Assembly (NCBI GenBank): GCA_035236585.1
Contig: CP141139.1
Span: 23,886,990-23,950,989 of the forward strand
Direction: 5' to 3'
Length of the DNA: 64,000 nucleotides
Source of the DNA: Warburgia ugandensis
Taxonomy: Eukaryota > Streptophyta > Magnoliopsida > Canellales > Canellaceae
A model generated the notes under the pieces. That model worked only from the letters and a program-made list of their open reading frames with translations. It searched no databases and was not told the DNA's origin. The position numbers and the translations under genes are program-made. Positions 1 to 10,799 of this stretch are shown here, piece after piece (within the stretch, counting starts at the first letter, position 1; each line of letters opens with the position of its first letter).

Positions 1-296
1 GCCGAATCAGACTGCTGGCACACCTTGAAGGGGGTATAAAGATTTATCATGCTCCAAGTACACATCGAAACCTGTGGAGGCTTCTTTAACCACTCCACAT
101 GAACAAGGAAGTAATTTTAGATTACACCAAGCATGGTTCACGGGCTTGACATACTTGAATATAATCAAATGCTTCTGAAACCAGATCTTTTGTAAGGTTC
201 AAGCAAAAACAAGTGGTAATAGGCGATTGCTGTGTGAGAAATGACACCAAGATTAAAAATCACAAAACAAAAATCCGAGGGCAGAAAGCCAAATAT
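1..296. other. Left flank, not identified
   Basis: This is the sequence outside the first LTR. I recognise nothing in it. The reverse strand stays open for about 100 bases at the very edge in more than one frame, but there is no start, no splice context and no family resemblance, so no gene is called. The last five bases before the LTR are AATAT. They have no matching copy after the 3' LTR, because that LTR is followed by a primer-binding site instead of flanking DNA. Confidence 0.3.
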
Positions 297-631
297 TGTA
301 ACAACCCAACATTTTGATATAATTAAAAAAAGGAGTTTGAGGGTAAAACTTGAATATTTTCTTCTAAATTTGACTCTGAAACCTCAAAAATCAGAATGTA
401 CACAACAAGAGCTTTTCAACAATACTATTTTTGAGCAAAATGGAATTCAGAGGTGTGTGAATCACAAGTTTTAAGAAATTACAGAGGGGGCCAAATTGAT
501 AATGGCACCCCCTCTCACTAAATGGGCCCTACGCGACGACGAACCAGGGGAAACTCAATGCGTGGAGCTCTAGCCCTAGCTGTCTATCACGCAGGGATGG
601 AGCCAGGGAAGCCACTGCCTCCCATCCACAC

Positions 632-636
<5 letters not shown>

Positions 637-697
<61 letters not shown>
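637..697. repeat. (CT)30 microsatellite
   Basis: An uninterrupted CT run of 61 bases lies inside the 5' LTR. The matching place in the 3' LTR (about 8290-8312) holds only a short imperfect CT tract, so the array expanded after insertion or shrank in the partner. Confidence 0.97.
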
Positions 698-702
<5 letters not shown>

Positions 703-1923
703 AATGCCTCTCCAAGCAAACCCCCTTTCCCCTTTGTTAATAGCGTTTCCCCTCACCAATGATGGTCACCGTCCAAGTACAAGTAAGGAAAACTGCACCT
801 CTTTCCTCTTTTTTCCCTCTCCTCTCTCTCCCTATCTTTCCCTCCACTTCCCTTATTTCCAGCACCAAATGGTGATGGAATCACTCCGAATTCCCTAAGA
901 TGAAGGGAAAAACATGATCTACAAAACCCATGTCTTATTTTCGTGAAAAAATCACATTTTTTATTTTTACATTGTTACAGTCGCTGGCGAGGACTATTTT
1001 TCGGTTGTCTTCTCTAGTAACGGTGACCGGATTTCTGCGCCGGCAACCATTTTTTGGCAAGAAAAAATTGGAAAAAATTATATGGGTGGAATCCTGACTG
1101 AGTGAGCTTCGCAATTGTGTCAATGGAAGTCCGATCTGATATCATCTAATCATTGAATTTTTATCTAAACACAATGCATAAGCAACACTAGATCTACAAA
1201 TCTGACTGTTGAAAACACAATCAGACGGTAAATCTATGAATCTGATGATGTGAATTACATGTTGAGGACAATGTGGATTGAAAACAATGAATGAAAAGCC
1301 TATTAAATGTACAAATGTTGATCAGACCATTACTTTATATATTTGATCATTCCAGCGCTTAGATCTAGGTAATTTAAGCTTGGAACATTAGATCTAATTG
1401 ACTGATTGTGAAATTAAACTCTCCAACACTTTAAGATATCTAGTCTGAGGTTAAACAACATATCAATGACAATCTAACCATTTGAATTAGAGTACTAATG
1501 TATGAATCCATAATCAAGGGACTACATATTGATATTTATGTCATATTTCTCATATTGATTCATAGTTGATGATAGAAGCCCTGATCTTCATTTTCTAATT
1601 TGTTGAGCAACATCTAAAGTGACTGGTAATCGATTCAGGTGAAACTGAATCATCAGGTTGAGGTTCGTAAATTCTAAGATTGCTAAGTTTTCCTATTTAT
1701 TTCACTCATGCACTGTTTTGATACGTACATGTAATTACTACATATAACTGTAGTTGATGATTATCTTGGAGATTTAAATAGCATCCTCATGACTTGAATT
1801 ATATGGAACTTCATGCATTATTCATCAATGAAATTGTCAGGAGACAGAGTCTCCATTATTATTTAAATATGAAATTATGTTTATCAGGTGATATGCACCA
1901 CATGTGTAAAATGTGCATTGTCC

Positions 1924-1931
1924 TATAAATA
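1924..1931 (+). promoter_or_regulatory. TATA-like box in 5' LTR
   Basis: TATAAATA lies within CCTATAAATAGGG, the form usual for plant LTR promoters. If it is the core promoter, U3 would be about 1.6 kb and transcription would start near 1955-1960. The whole segment around it is missing from the 3' LTR. Function is inferred. Confidence 0.5.
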
Positions 1932-3288
1932 GGGAAAACTTTGTCAAATTTTTATTAAAAATATAAGGTTAATTTTCCTAATTCAATATCATGCATCATT
2001 TATATTTGACATCCATTGGAATTAAATGAAAAATATGTAAAAGCATGATCAAAATCTAATTATGTGATCAATGACTAATATGTCACTAAGATTTTTATGC
2101 ATTGATTGTTAAGGATTTGTTCTAAATAGGTTCTTTGGCCTAGTGGACACTATAATAGGAGGGTTATAGGGATGGCCATCCACTTTCCGATTGTTGATTT
2201 TTCGACACAGGCCCAAGTGGCTAGATTTCAAGTGTAACATAATGGGAAGGCTGAACTGCGCGATCCATTCTCCTCCCATGTGAGATGGTGATAAGTCTCA
2301 CGCAGTTGGTGTTAGCGTTTGAGCATGCAGTATCCCACCAATGTCCCCCAATTGGGCAGTTGTTGTAGTATTGCAGTGTCCCATTATAGGGCAGTTGCCT
2401 CAGGCAACACGCGTGTGATAGGGTCATAGATGCCCTGGCCACTAGGCATAACGATGCCTTGTTTGATTTGAGATTTGATATATTCGTATTTACATGCTGA
2501 GAACTGATATATTTGACATAAATTGATGAGGACTTTCATATATGTTATTTGAATTGAGATTTTTGTACTTAACTACCTTACCGTCGATTTTGTGCACTTA
2601 TTTACTAAATACTCTTTTGATGTCAACATATCATATTCTTATTACACTTGTATTGTACTTGGATGACCTAAAACATTGAATGGAATGTTTGAAAAGCATG
2701 CAAATGTTATATTACTAATAAGACTTAGGAATGATACCTAAGGATGTTTAATTGTGTGCATAAGTGCATGAAAGCTAGTTTGCATTGAATTATATTTGTG
2801 ATATTAGTTTTACCTGCTGTGTATATTCCCCTATACTCACCCCACCAACTTTACAGATAAACGCAAAGAAGGAAAAGGCAAGAGTGTTGAGACCAGGCAC
2901 ATAGACTAGTTAGAGAGAGGGTGTAGATAGTGTATGTATGCTCTGTACATTTTTTAAATGTTTGTGAGATGACTGAGTGGTTATATAACTGTTATAAATA
3001 GTATGACATGTATAAATATGTTTAATGCATATTGAACTATGGGCTATAACTGAGCAGTTTTCTGAGAAATGATAAGTTTTTAACTTATCATATTTGAATG
3101 TAAAAATGCTTGAATTTTGAATTCATGAAGGTGCTTCGATTGGTCTTATGACACTCGGGATTTTCTAAAGGGTCTTTTTAAAGCAAAATTGTTTCCACTA
3201 TTTGTTTTCTAAATGAAATTTTCAAATAGGGATCCGCCTTTCGAAAATGATTGCTAAAAAGGCATTTGAAAACCCGGGCTGTCACAGT

Positions 3289-3301
3289 TAGTATTAGAGC
3301 C
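3289..3301 (+). other. Primer-binding site, Met-tRNA type, degenerate
   Basis: TAGTATTAGAGCC lies two bases after the LTR end and matches the plant initiator Met-tRNA complement TGGTATCAGAGCC at 11 of 13 positions. Both changes are G to A or C to T transitions. This site would prime minus-strand DNA synthesis. Confidence 0.85.
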
Positions 3302-3428
3302 CAGTTGTTCCTCTTACATCCAATCCTACGTGTCAAGAGTTAAAGACAGCTAAGAAGTAATAGGTGGTGATTGAGATGTGAGATAAGAAAGTAACTCATA
3401 TAGGAATACATTGTGAAATGTGAAATAG

Positions 3429-4377
3429 ATGCATCCTGGAAAAGAGGCTACAAGGTTTGCTGGTTCTTGCATGGACACCCCAAAGGAAGAAGCTCACATG
3501 GCAAAATTTATGGCAAAAATGATGAAGAATTTTAAAGAGTATATGCAACAACAGTCCAGACGTCTTCCATACCTAGCATTCCTGCCTCGATCTCTAGTGA
3601 GGGTATTTCAAGAGGTAGTTCTAACAAGATAGATAAATTGTTAGAACGATTTCAGAGGATAGCTCTAGCATTTTCTAGGAAAGATGAACCAAAAGCAACA
3701 AATGAATGGATATATCAAGTTGAGAAAGCCTTTGAAGCCATGGAAATTCTAGAAGAGAAAAAGGTGAAGCTTGCCACTTTCATTTTCACAAGAGAGGCTG
3801 CATTTTGGTGGAGGACAGCACAGAGGACTTATTTTCCTCAGCCAAGTAATATTTTATAGGCTAACTTTTGAAGGATATTTTATGATAAACTCTTCCCTCC
3901 CATGTACAGGCAAGAATGGAGAGAGAATTTCTTAATTTGCAACAAAGATATCTCACAGTTTTATAATATGAGAATAAGTTTGTACAGTTGAGAAGGTTTG
4001 CACTAGATATTTGTACTTCAGATAAGAAAACTGCAAATTGATTTGTTTGGGGTTTACACACCGAGGTTGATGAGTAAGGTTATGGGGACACAACCTCAGG
4101 CCATAGCAAAAGCAGTAGAAATGGCTTTCATTTTCTAAGAGGAGTACTTTCATAATCAACTAGAGCAACGAGACAAAGAGAAATATAGTATTATGTCAAC
4201 ACGCTCGAGTAGGGGTAAGCGCCCTTCTTCATCTTTTTCTTGGGGGCCACATAGACCACAGATTGTCCAAGATGTAAAGGTTATCATCCTAGTTCACTTT
4301 GTTTTAGACCAGGACAACAAAGACCAACAATACGATGTTATAGATGTGGTGAACATGGACACTTTATGAATGCGTGC
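3429..4377 (+). pseudogene. gag: gag pseudogene (capsid and CCHC nucleocapsid)
   Basis: This is the structural gag part of the chromovirus. The first ATG after the primer site is at 3429. That frame stops at 3630, and the gag reading continues from 3638 in another frame, so there is a frameshift near 3540-3600. The 3638-3859 piece resembles the plant retrotransposon gag domain: it has a WIYQVEKAFEAM-like helix and an AAFWWRTA motif. More stops follow from 3857. A third frame holds a nucleocapsid knuckle at 4336-4377 reading CYRCGEHGHFMNAC, which fits the C-x2-C-x4-H-x4-C zinc-binding pattern. The capsid would package element RNA. With at least two frameshifts and several stops it cannot make protein. 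Confidence 0.88.
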
Positions 4378-4779
4378 CCTAGGAGACAAACAGGCAGTGG
4401 GCCCAGAACAAAAAATGTGCTTCAAAGTCAAGGTCGAGTATTCGCCAATTCATATGAACAAGTTAGGGCCTCAAATGCGGAGATTAAAGGTACTATTTTA
4501 ATTTCAGATAAACATGCTAAAGTTTTATTTGATCCAGATTCCACACATTCATTTATCTCTAGTATTTTTACAGCTTGTGTGTGTTTACCTATACATAAAT
4601 TGGGATTTAGCTTGGATATAACTACACTAGTAGGTCAATCAATTAGTAATCATGAGTTTCTTCAGGAGGCACCTATTGAAATAGTTAAAAAATAGTTGAA
4701 AGATGATCTTATTCTACTTTATATGGTGGATTTTGATGTTATAGTGGGAATAGATTGGCTAGCAATGAATTGAGCAATA
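4378..4779 (+). pseudogene. pro: Retroviral-type aspartic protease remnant
   Basis: The frame of the CCHC knuckle runs on to a stop at 4693-4695. It contains a segment like plant gypsy proteases around VLFDPDSTHSFIS (catalytic region at about 4525-4563). In active members the loop is D-S/T-G followed by A-T-H-S-F. Here the residues after the Asp are Pro and Asp, so the Ser/Thr-Gly pair that shapes the active site is missing. The stretch 4696-4779 still reads as the protease end (IVGIDWLA-like) with further stops. It follows gag and precedes reverse transcriptase, the usual Ty3/gypsy order. Confidence 0.85.
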
Positions 4780-5910
4780 GTGGACTATTGTAGGAAGAAG
4801 GTCACATTCAGTGTACCAGAACAGACAATAATTTTATTCCAAGGGAGATTAGACACAAACGGTGTTTGTATTATTTCAGCTATGAAGGCATCGAGACATA
4901 TCTCAAAAGGATGTCAGGCCTTTTTGGCGAGTGTGGTAGATAGGGATGCTGAACAACCTAAACTTGAAGAGTTGAAAGTTGTTAGAGAATTCCAAGATGT
5001 TTTTCCTAAAGAACTTCAAAGATTACCTCCACAGAGAGAAATTGATTTTTCCATAGAATTTGTGCTAGACACAGCTCCTATTTCTAAGGCGCCATATCGA
5101 ATGGCTCTAGCAGAATTAAAAGAAGTGAAAACATAGTTGCAAGAATTATTAGATGAGGGTTTTATCGGACCTAGTGTTTCACCTTGGGGAGCACTAGTTC
5201 TTTTTGTTAAGAAGAAAGATGGATCCATGTGACTGTGTATTAATTACCAAATGTTGAATAATGTTACAGTAAAGAATAAGTATCCCTTGCCTCAGATTGA
5301 TGACCTCTTCAATCAGCTACAATCTGCCATTATTTTCTCTAAGATTGATCTGAGGTTAGGATACCATCAATTGCGGACTAGAGAAGAAGATATTTCTAAG
5401 ACGGCATTTAGGACTCGTTATGGTCACTACGAATTGTTAGTTATGCCGTTTGGACTGACAAATGCACCAACTGTGTTTATGGACCTTATGAATTAGGTCT
5501 TCAACTCATATTTGGATAAATTTGTCATAGTGTTTGTAGATGACATTTTGATTTACTCTACAAGTAAAGTAGAACATAAAGAACACTTGTGCACTGTATT
5601 AAGCACTCTTCAAACTCATCAATTGTTTGATAAATTTAGCAAGTGTGAGTTTTGGTTCGAGCAAGTTAACTTTTTGGGTCATGTTATTTCTAAAAATGGA
5701 ATTGTTGTGGACCCAACAAAAGTAGAGGTAGTGATAAATTAGGAAAAACCCAAATCAGTGACAGAAATTCGTAGTTTCCTAGGCTAGGCAGGATATTATC
5801 ACAGATTCATTGAAGGGTTTTCACATATAGCCTTACCATTAACTACTCTGATTAGAAAGGAGACACAGTTTATTTGGAGTGATGAATGTGAAGTGAGTTT
5901 CCATGAATTA
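4780..5910 (+). pseudogene. pol: Ty3/gypsy reverse transcriptase pseudogene
   Basis: This is the RNA-directed DNA polymerase domain of pol. It stays in one frame, shared with protease, but is broken by stops at 5134-5136, 5229-5231, 5494-5496, 5740-5742 and 5785-5787. Recognisable blocks in order are the [15 protein letters not shown] strand, a [10 protein letters not shown] block, motif A as [35 protein letters not shown], and the catalytic box FVDDILIYS with its Asp pair at 5539-5544. The catalytic residues survive, so loss of function comes from the stops. A perfect 52-bp duplication at its end throws the following RNase H into another frame. Confidence 0.95.
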
Positions 5911-5962
5911 GGAGACACAGTTTATTTGGAGTGATGAATGTGAAGTGAGTTTCCATGAATTA
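5859..5962. repeat. Perfect 52-bp tandem duplication in pol
   Basis: The unit at 5859-5910 is repeated without any change at 5911-5962. It begins GGAGACACAG and ends CATGAATTA. Because 52 is not a multiple of three, it shifts the reading frame between reverse transcriptase and RNase H. The perfect identity suggests a change much younger than the LTR divergence. Confidence 0.97.
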
Positions 5963-6571
5963 AAAAGGACACTCATGTCTACACTGATTTTGGCACTTCC
6001 TTCAGGCAGTGGAGGATTTGTAGTATTTTGTGATGCATCAAACAAAGGACTAGGGTGTGTATTGATGCAATATGGTAAAGTGATTGCATATGCTTCTGGA
6101 CAATTGAAAACACATGAGAAGAATTATCCCACTCACGATTTGGAATTGATTACAGCTGTTTTCTCGTTGAAAATATGGAGACATTACTTGTATGGTGAGA
6201 AATTTGATGTTTTTATAGATCATAAAATCCTTAAATACAAATTCTCTCAACAATATCTAAATATGAGGCAAAAAAGATGGATGGAGTACTTAAAAGATTA
6301 TGACTTCTCCATCCAGTATCACCCAGGAAAGGCCAATGTAGTGGCTGATGCATTGAGTCAGAAGACTTAGGGGTTAATAGTAAGTATGCTCTCAAGAAAA
6401 TGGAAATTACTTCAGGATATAGTTGAATGTAAACCAGAAATTCAATATAGGGGTAAAAGATCATTTGTGGCCAACTTAGCAGTGAAGTCTACTATAATTG
6501 AGAAGGTTCTCCAAGCTCATAAAGAAGACAGAAATATACAAGAATTGATTAGTACAACAAGGTTTAATTAG
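5945..6571 (+). pseudogene. pol: RNase H domain and connection, pol pseudogene
   Basis: The open part 5945-6370 is a typical Ty3/gypsy RNase H, which removes RNA from the RNA-DNA hybrid during reverse transcription. Visible blocks are [18 protein letters not shown] (first Asp), [17 protein letters not shown] (Glu), [12 protein letters not shown] (second Asp) and a final VVADALS (last Asp). All four acidic positions look present. A TAG at 6368-6370 interrupts the frame. The same frame then continues to 6571 with the linker that leads to integrase. Another frameshift lies between 6571 and about 6700. Confidence 0.93.
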
Positions 6572-6639
6572 AGTGTAGATGGAGGTGTGCGATTCAATAG
6601 AAGATTGGTAGTTCCATCAAATAAAGAGTTAAGATAAGA

Positions 6640-7335
6640 AATTCTTCAGGAGGCACATCACTCACTATATGCCATTCACCTAGGGGAACCAAGATGTATC
6701 ATGACTTGAAAAGAAACTTTTGGTGGGATGGAATGAAAAGCGATGTGGGAGAATGTGTAGCGAGGTGTTTAACCTGCCAATAGGTAAAGGCAGAACACCA
6801 AAGGCCTATAGGAATGTTACAATCCCTAGATCTTCCCCAGTGAAAATGGGATCACATAACTATGGACTTCATTAGTGGCCTACCCAAGATGTCGAATGGG
6901 CATGACATGATTTGGGTGGTTGTGGATTGATTGACAAAATTAGGTCATTTTCTTCTCATTCGACAGACTCAGTCCTTAGACAGCTTGGCAAAGCTATATA
7001 TTAAAGAGACCATGAGCTTACATGGCACACCTATGACTATCATTTCAGACAAAGATAGCAGGTTTACATCCAAGTTTTGGAGGAGTGTACAGGAAGGATT
7101 AGGATCTTCCTTGAGTTTTAGGACAGCATTCCACCCCCAAATAGATGGACAATTAGAAAGAACAATCCAGACATTAGAAGATATGTTGAGAGCTTGTGCA
7201 ATTGAATGGAAAAGAAATTGGGATGAGAACCTTGCCCTTGTTGAGTTTGCATACAATAATAATTTTCATACTAGTATTGGCATGGCACCATATGAAGCAC
7301 TCTATGGAAGACCGTGTCGTTCACCAACTTGCTAG
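6640..7335 (+). pseudogene. pol: Integrase pseudogene (zinc finger and DDE core)
   Basis: This is the enzyme that would insert element DNA into the chromosome. The HHCC finger is partly readable around HHSLYAIHLGE, in a different frame, and CVARCLTCQ. The core follows with ITMDFISGLPK (first Asp), TIISDKDSRFTSKFW (second Asp), FHPQIDGQLERTIQTLEDML (Glu) and the conserved FAYNNNFHTSIGMAPYEALYGRPCRSPT. In-frame stops are at 6781-6783, 6841-6843, 6928-6930 and 7333-7335. The D-D-E triad is visible, so the stops, not active-site loss, kill it. Confidence 0.94.
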
Positions 7336-7904
7336 AATGTAGTTGGAGAAAGCAATTAATGAAATCTGAATTAGTGGAATAATGTGCAAAGAAGGTGAAA
7401 GTTATTTGAAAACAACTTTTAGTTGCTCAAAGTCGACAAAAGAGTTATGCAAACCGAAGGAGGAGACATTTAGAATTTGAGGTTGGAGATCACATGTTTT
7501 TGAAGGTTTCCCCTATGAAAGGAATTATGAGGTTTGGTACTAAAAGGAAAGTTGAGTCCTTGATTTATTGGTCCTTTTGAAATTTTGGAGAAAATTGGGC
7601 TAGTAGCATATAGACTAGCATTACCACCGTAGCTTGTAGATGTTCATGATGTATTTCATGTTTCAATATTGCGCAAGTACATGCTAGATCCTTCTCACTT
7701 ACTTACACATGTACCAACAGAGCTACAACCTGATTTAACCTTCGAAGAAAAGGCTATCCAAATTTTAGATCGAAAAGAACATACGTTAAGGACAAAAACC
7801 AATTCATTAGTCAAAGTCCTTTGGCAACATCATTTTATTGAGGAGGGTACTTGGTAAACTGAAGATGAAATGAAGAAAACACTCCTAGAGTTATATGAGT
7901 AGTA
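7336..7904 (+). pseudogene. pol: Integrase C-terminus with chromodomain
   Basis: After the stop at 7333-7335 the integrase tail continues with frame changes. It reads a LKVSPMKG-like segment near 7500 and a DVHDVFHVSIL segment near 7640. From 7669 it is open to 7857 in the frame of the integrase core, and it ends in a chromodomain reading ILDRKEHTLRTKTNSLVKVL, then W...EEGTW. A TAA at 7855-7857 cuts the chromodomain, whose last helix is still readable to about 7900. Such chromodomains steer chromovirus integration to heterochromatin, and this form is typical of the Tekay/Del group. Confidence 0.9.
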
Positions 7905-7938
7905 CTGTAAAGAGAAATTTCAAGGATGAAATTTTTCT

Positions 7939-7948
7939 AGAGGGAGAA
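7939..7948 (+). other. Polypurine tract
   Basis: AGAGGGAGAA lies directly against the start of the 3' LTR, where second-strand DNA synthesis is primed. It fixes the 3' LTR start at 7949. Confidence 0.9.
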
Positions 7949-10765
7949 TGTAACAACTCGACATTTTGATATAATTAAAAAGAGGAGTTTGAGGGTAAAA
8001 CTTGAAAATTTTCTTCTAAATTTGACTCTAAAACCTCAAAAATTAGAATGTATGTGACGAGAGCTTTTCAACGACACTAATTTTGAGAGAAATAGAGTTT
8101 GGAGGTGAGAAAACCACAAGTTTTAAGAAATTATAGAGGGGGCCAAATTGATAATGGCACCCCTCTCATTGGATGGGCCCCACACGACAATGAACTAGGG
8201 GGAGCTCAAAGAGTGGAGCTCCAACCCTGGCTATCTGTCACGTAGGGATGGAGCTAGGGAAGCCATTGCCTCCCATCCCCACTAATTTCCTCTCTCTTAT
8301 CTCTCTTTCCCTCGAGGTTTCCATCGATTTTTCCCTTATTTTCAGTACCAAATGGTGATGGAATCACTCCAAATTTCACAGGAATAAAGGGAAAATCACA
8401 ATATACAAAACTCATGTCTTATTTTTGTGAAAAAATAGCATTTTTCTTTACACTATTATAGTTGCGGGCGAGGACCGTTTTCCAAATGTCTTCTCTGATG
8501 ACAGTGACCGGGTTCTGACACTGGTGACCATTTTTCGGCAAGCAAAAATTGGGAAAAATTATATGTATGGAATCTTGACTAAGTGATCTTCGCAACCATG
8601 TCAATGAAAGTTCGATCAGAGATCATCTAACTGTTGAAGTTTTTATCTAAACACGGTGCATGAGCAATCCTAGATCTACAAATCTGACTATTGAAAACAC
8701 GATTAGACAGTAGATCTATGAATCTGATGATGTGAATCACATGTCGAGGATAATGTGGATTGAAAACAATGAATGAAAAGCCTATTAAATGTACGAATGT
8801 TGATCGGACCGTTACTTTATAGATCTAATCATTCCATCACTTAGATCTGGGTAATTTAGGACTTGATCATCATATCAAATTGACTGATGTGTGAAATTAA
8901 ACTCTCCAACACTCTAAGATATCTGATATGAGGTTAAACAACAGATCAATGACAATATGACCATTCAAATTAGAGTATCAATGTATGAATCCATGATCAA
9001 GAGACTGAATTATGATATTTATGTCATATTTCTCATATTGATTCATAGTTGATGATAGAAGCCCTTATCCTCATTTTCTGACTTGTTGAGCAACATCTAA
9101 AGTGATTGGTAATCGATTCAAGTGAACCTAAATCATAGGTTGAGGTAGGTAAATTATAAGATTGCTAAGTTTTCCTATTTATTTCACTTATGCACTATTT
9201 TGATACATACATATAATTACTACATATAACTATAGTTGATGATTATCTTGGAGATTTAAATAGCATCCTCATGACTTAAATTATATAGAACTTCATGCAT
9301 TATTCATCTATGAAATTGTAAAGAGACAGAGTCTCCATTATTATTTAAACAGGGGAAACTCTATCAAATTTTTATTAAAAATATAAGGTTAATTTTTCTA
9401 ATTAAATATCATGCATCATTTATATTTGACATCCATTGGAATTAAATGAAAAATATGTAAAACCATGATCAGAATCTGATTATGTGATTAGTGACTAATC
9501 TGTCATTAAGATTTTTATGTATTGATTATTAAGGATTTGTTTTAAACAGGCACTTTTGCCTAGTGGACACTATGATAGAAAGGTTATAGGGATGGTCACC
9601 CACCTTTTGACGGTTGATTTTTTGACACTAGGCCCAAGTGGCTAGATTTCCAGTGTAGCATCATGGGAAGGCTGCACTGCGTGATTTGTTCTCCTCTCAT
9701 GCTAGACGATGATAAGTCTCATGTAGTTGGTGTTAGCGTTTGAGCATGTGGTGTCCCACCATTGGGCATTTGCCACAATATAGTGATCCATGTATTCTTT
9801 TGCTATAGTGTCCCATGATTGGGCAATTGTTTTAGTGTTGCGGTGTCCCATTATAGGGTAGTTGTCGCAGGCTAATTTTTGACAACATGTGTGTGATAGG
9901 GTCATAGATGCCCTGGCCACTAGGCATGACGATGCCTTGTTTGATTTGAGATTTGATATATTCGTATTTACATGCTGAGAACTGATATATTTGACATAAA
10001 TTGATGAGGACTTTCATATATGTTATTTGAATTGAGATTTTTGTACATAACTACCTTATTGTCGATTTTGTGCACTTATTTACTAAACACTCATTTGATG
10101 TCAACATATCATATTGTTATTACACTTGTATTGTACTCGGATGACCTAAAACATTGAATGGAATGTTTGAAAATCATGCAAACGTTTTATTACTGATAAG
10201 CCTTAGGAATGATATCTGAGGATGTTTCATTATGGGCATAAGTGCATGAAAGCTAGTTTGCATTGAATTATATTTGTGATCTTAGTTTTACATGCTAAGT
10301 ATATTCCCTTATACTCACCCCACCAACTTTACAGATAAATGCAAAGAAGGGAAAGGGAAGAATGTTGACACCAGGCACATAGAATAGTCAGAGAGAGGGT
10401 GTAGACAGTGTATGTATGCTTTGTACATTTTGTAAATGTTTGTGAGATGACTGAGTAGTTATATAATTGTTGTAAACAATAAGATATGTAAAAACATGTT
10501 TAATACATATTGGACTATGGGCTGCAACTAGACATTTTTTTGGAAAATGATAAGTTTTTGGCTTGTCATATTTGAATGTAAAAATACTTGAATTTTGAAC
10601 TCATGAAGGTACTTTGATTGGTCCTATGACACTTGGGATTTTCTAAAAGGTCTTTTTAAAGCAAAATTGTTTCCTTTGTTTGTTTTGTAAATAAAATTTT
10701 CAAATAGGGATCCCGCCTTGTGAAAATGATTGCCAAAAAGGCATTTGAAAACCTAGGCTATTACA
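7949..10765 (+). repeat. 3' LTR of Tekay/Del-like chromovirus
   Basis: It begins TGTAACAACT and ends CTATTACA, and pairs with 297-3286. Its 2817 bp lack the long CT array and about 60 bases that contain the TATA-like box of the partner (breakpoint near 9346-9350). It has an extra copy of a module with core TGTCCCA...ATTGGGCA around 9740-9870. No target-site copy follows, because a primer-binding site comes next. Confidence 0.93.
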
Positions 10766-10767
10766 GT

Positions 10768-10780
10768 TGGTATCAGAGCC
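10768..10780 (+). other. Perfect Met-tRNA primer-binding site downstream of 3' LTR
   Basis: TGGTATCAGAGCC lies two bases after the 3' LTR end, exactly the arrangement normally found after a 5' LTR. It matches all 13 positions, better than the element's own site at 3289. About 19 bases follow before the TRIM begins. Confidence 0.85.
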
Positions 10781-10799
10781 TAGTGTGTCAGCCAACCAC

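Larger units (their letters stand above)
297..3286 (+). repeat. 5' LTR of Tekay/Del-like chromovirus
   Basis: The repeat begins TGTAACAACC, ends CTGTCACA, and matches 7949-10765 along its whole length. Over the first 210 bases I count roughly 26 differences, so identity there is near 88 percent by eye. It carries a TATA-like box at 1924-1931 and a (CT)30 array at 637-697 that the partner LTR lacks. A Met-tRNA-type primer site follows two bases after its end. The 2990-bp length and TG...CA ends fit the long LTRs of the Tekay/Del clade. The divergence between the LTRs indicates an old insertion. Confidence 0.93.

Noticed and set aside
1..105. Possible antisense exon at the left edge
   Set aside because: Two antisense frames are open at once, there is no recognisable protein, and the window edge prevents a test of the rest.
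529..759. Antisense open frame rich in Arg-Glu repeats
   Set aside because: It is only the translation of the (CT)30 array inside an LTR.
2221..2442. Antisense open frame in the 5' LTR
   Set aside because: It lies in non-coding LTR sequence, and its counterpart in the 3' LTR differs by indels that destroy the frame.
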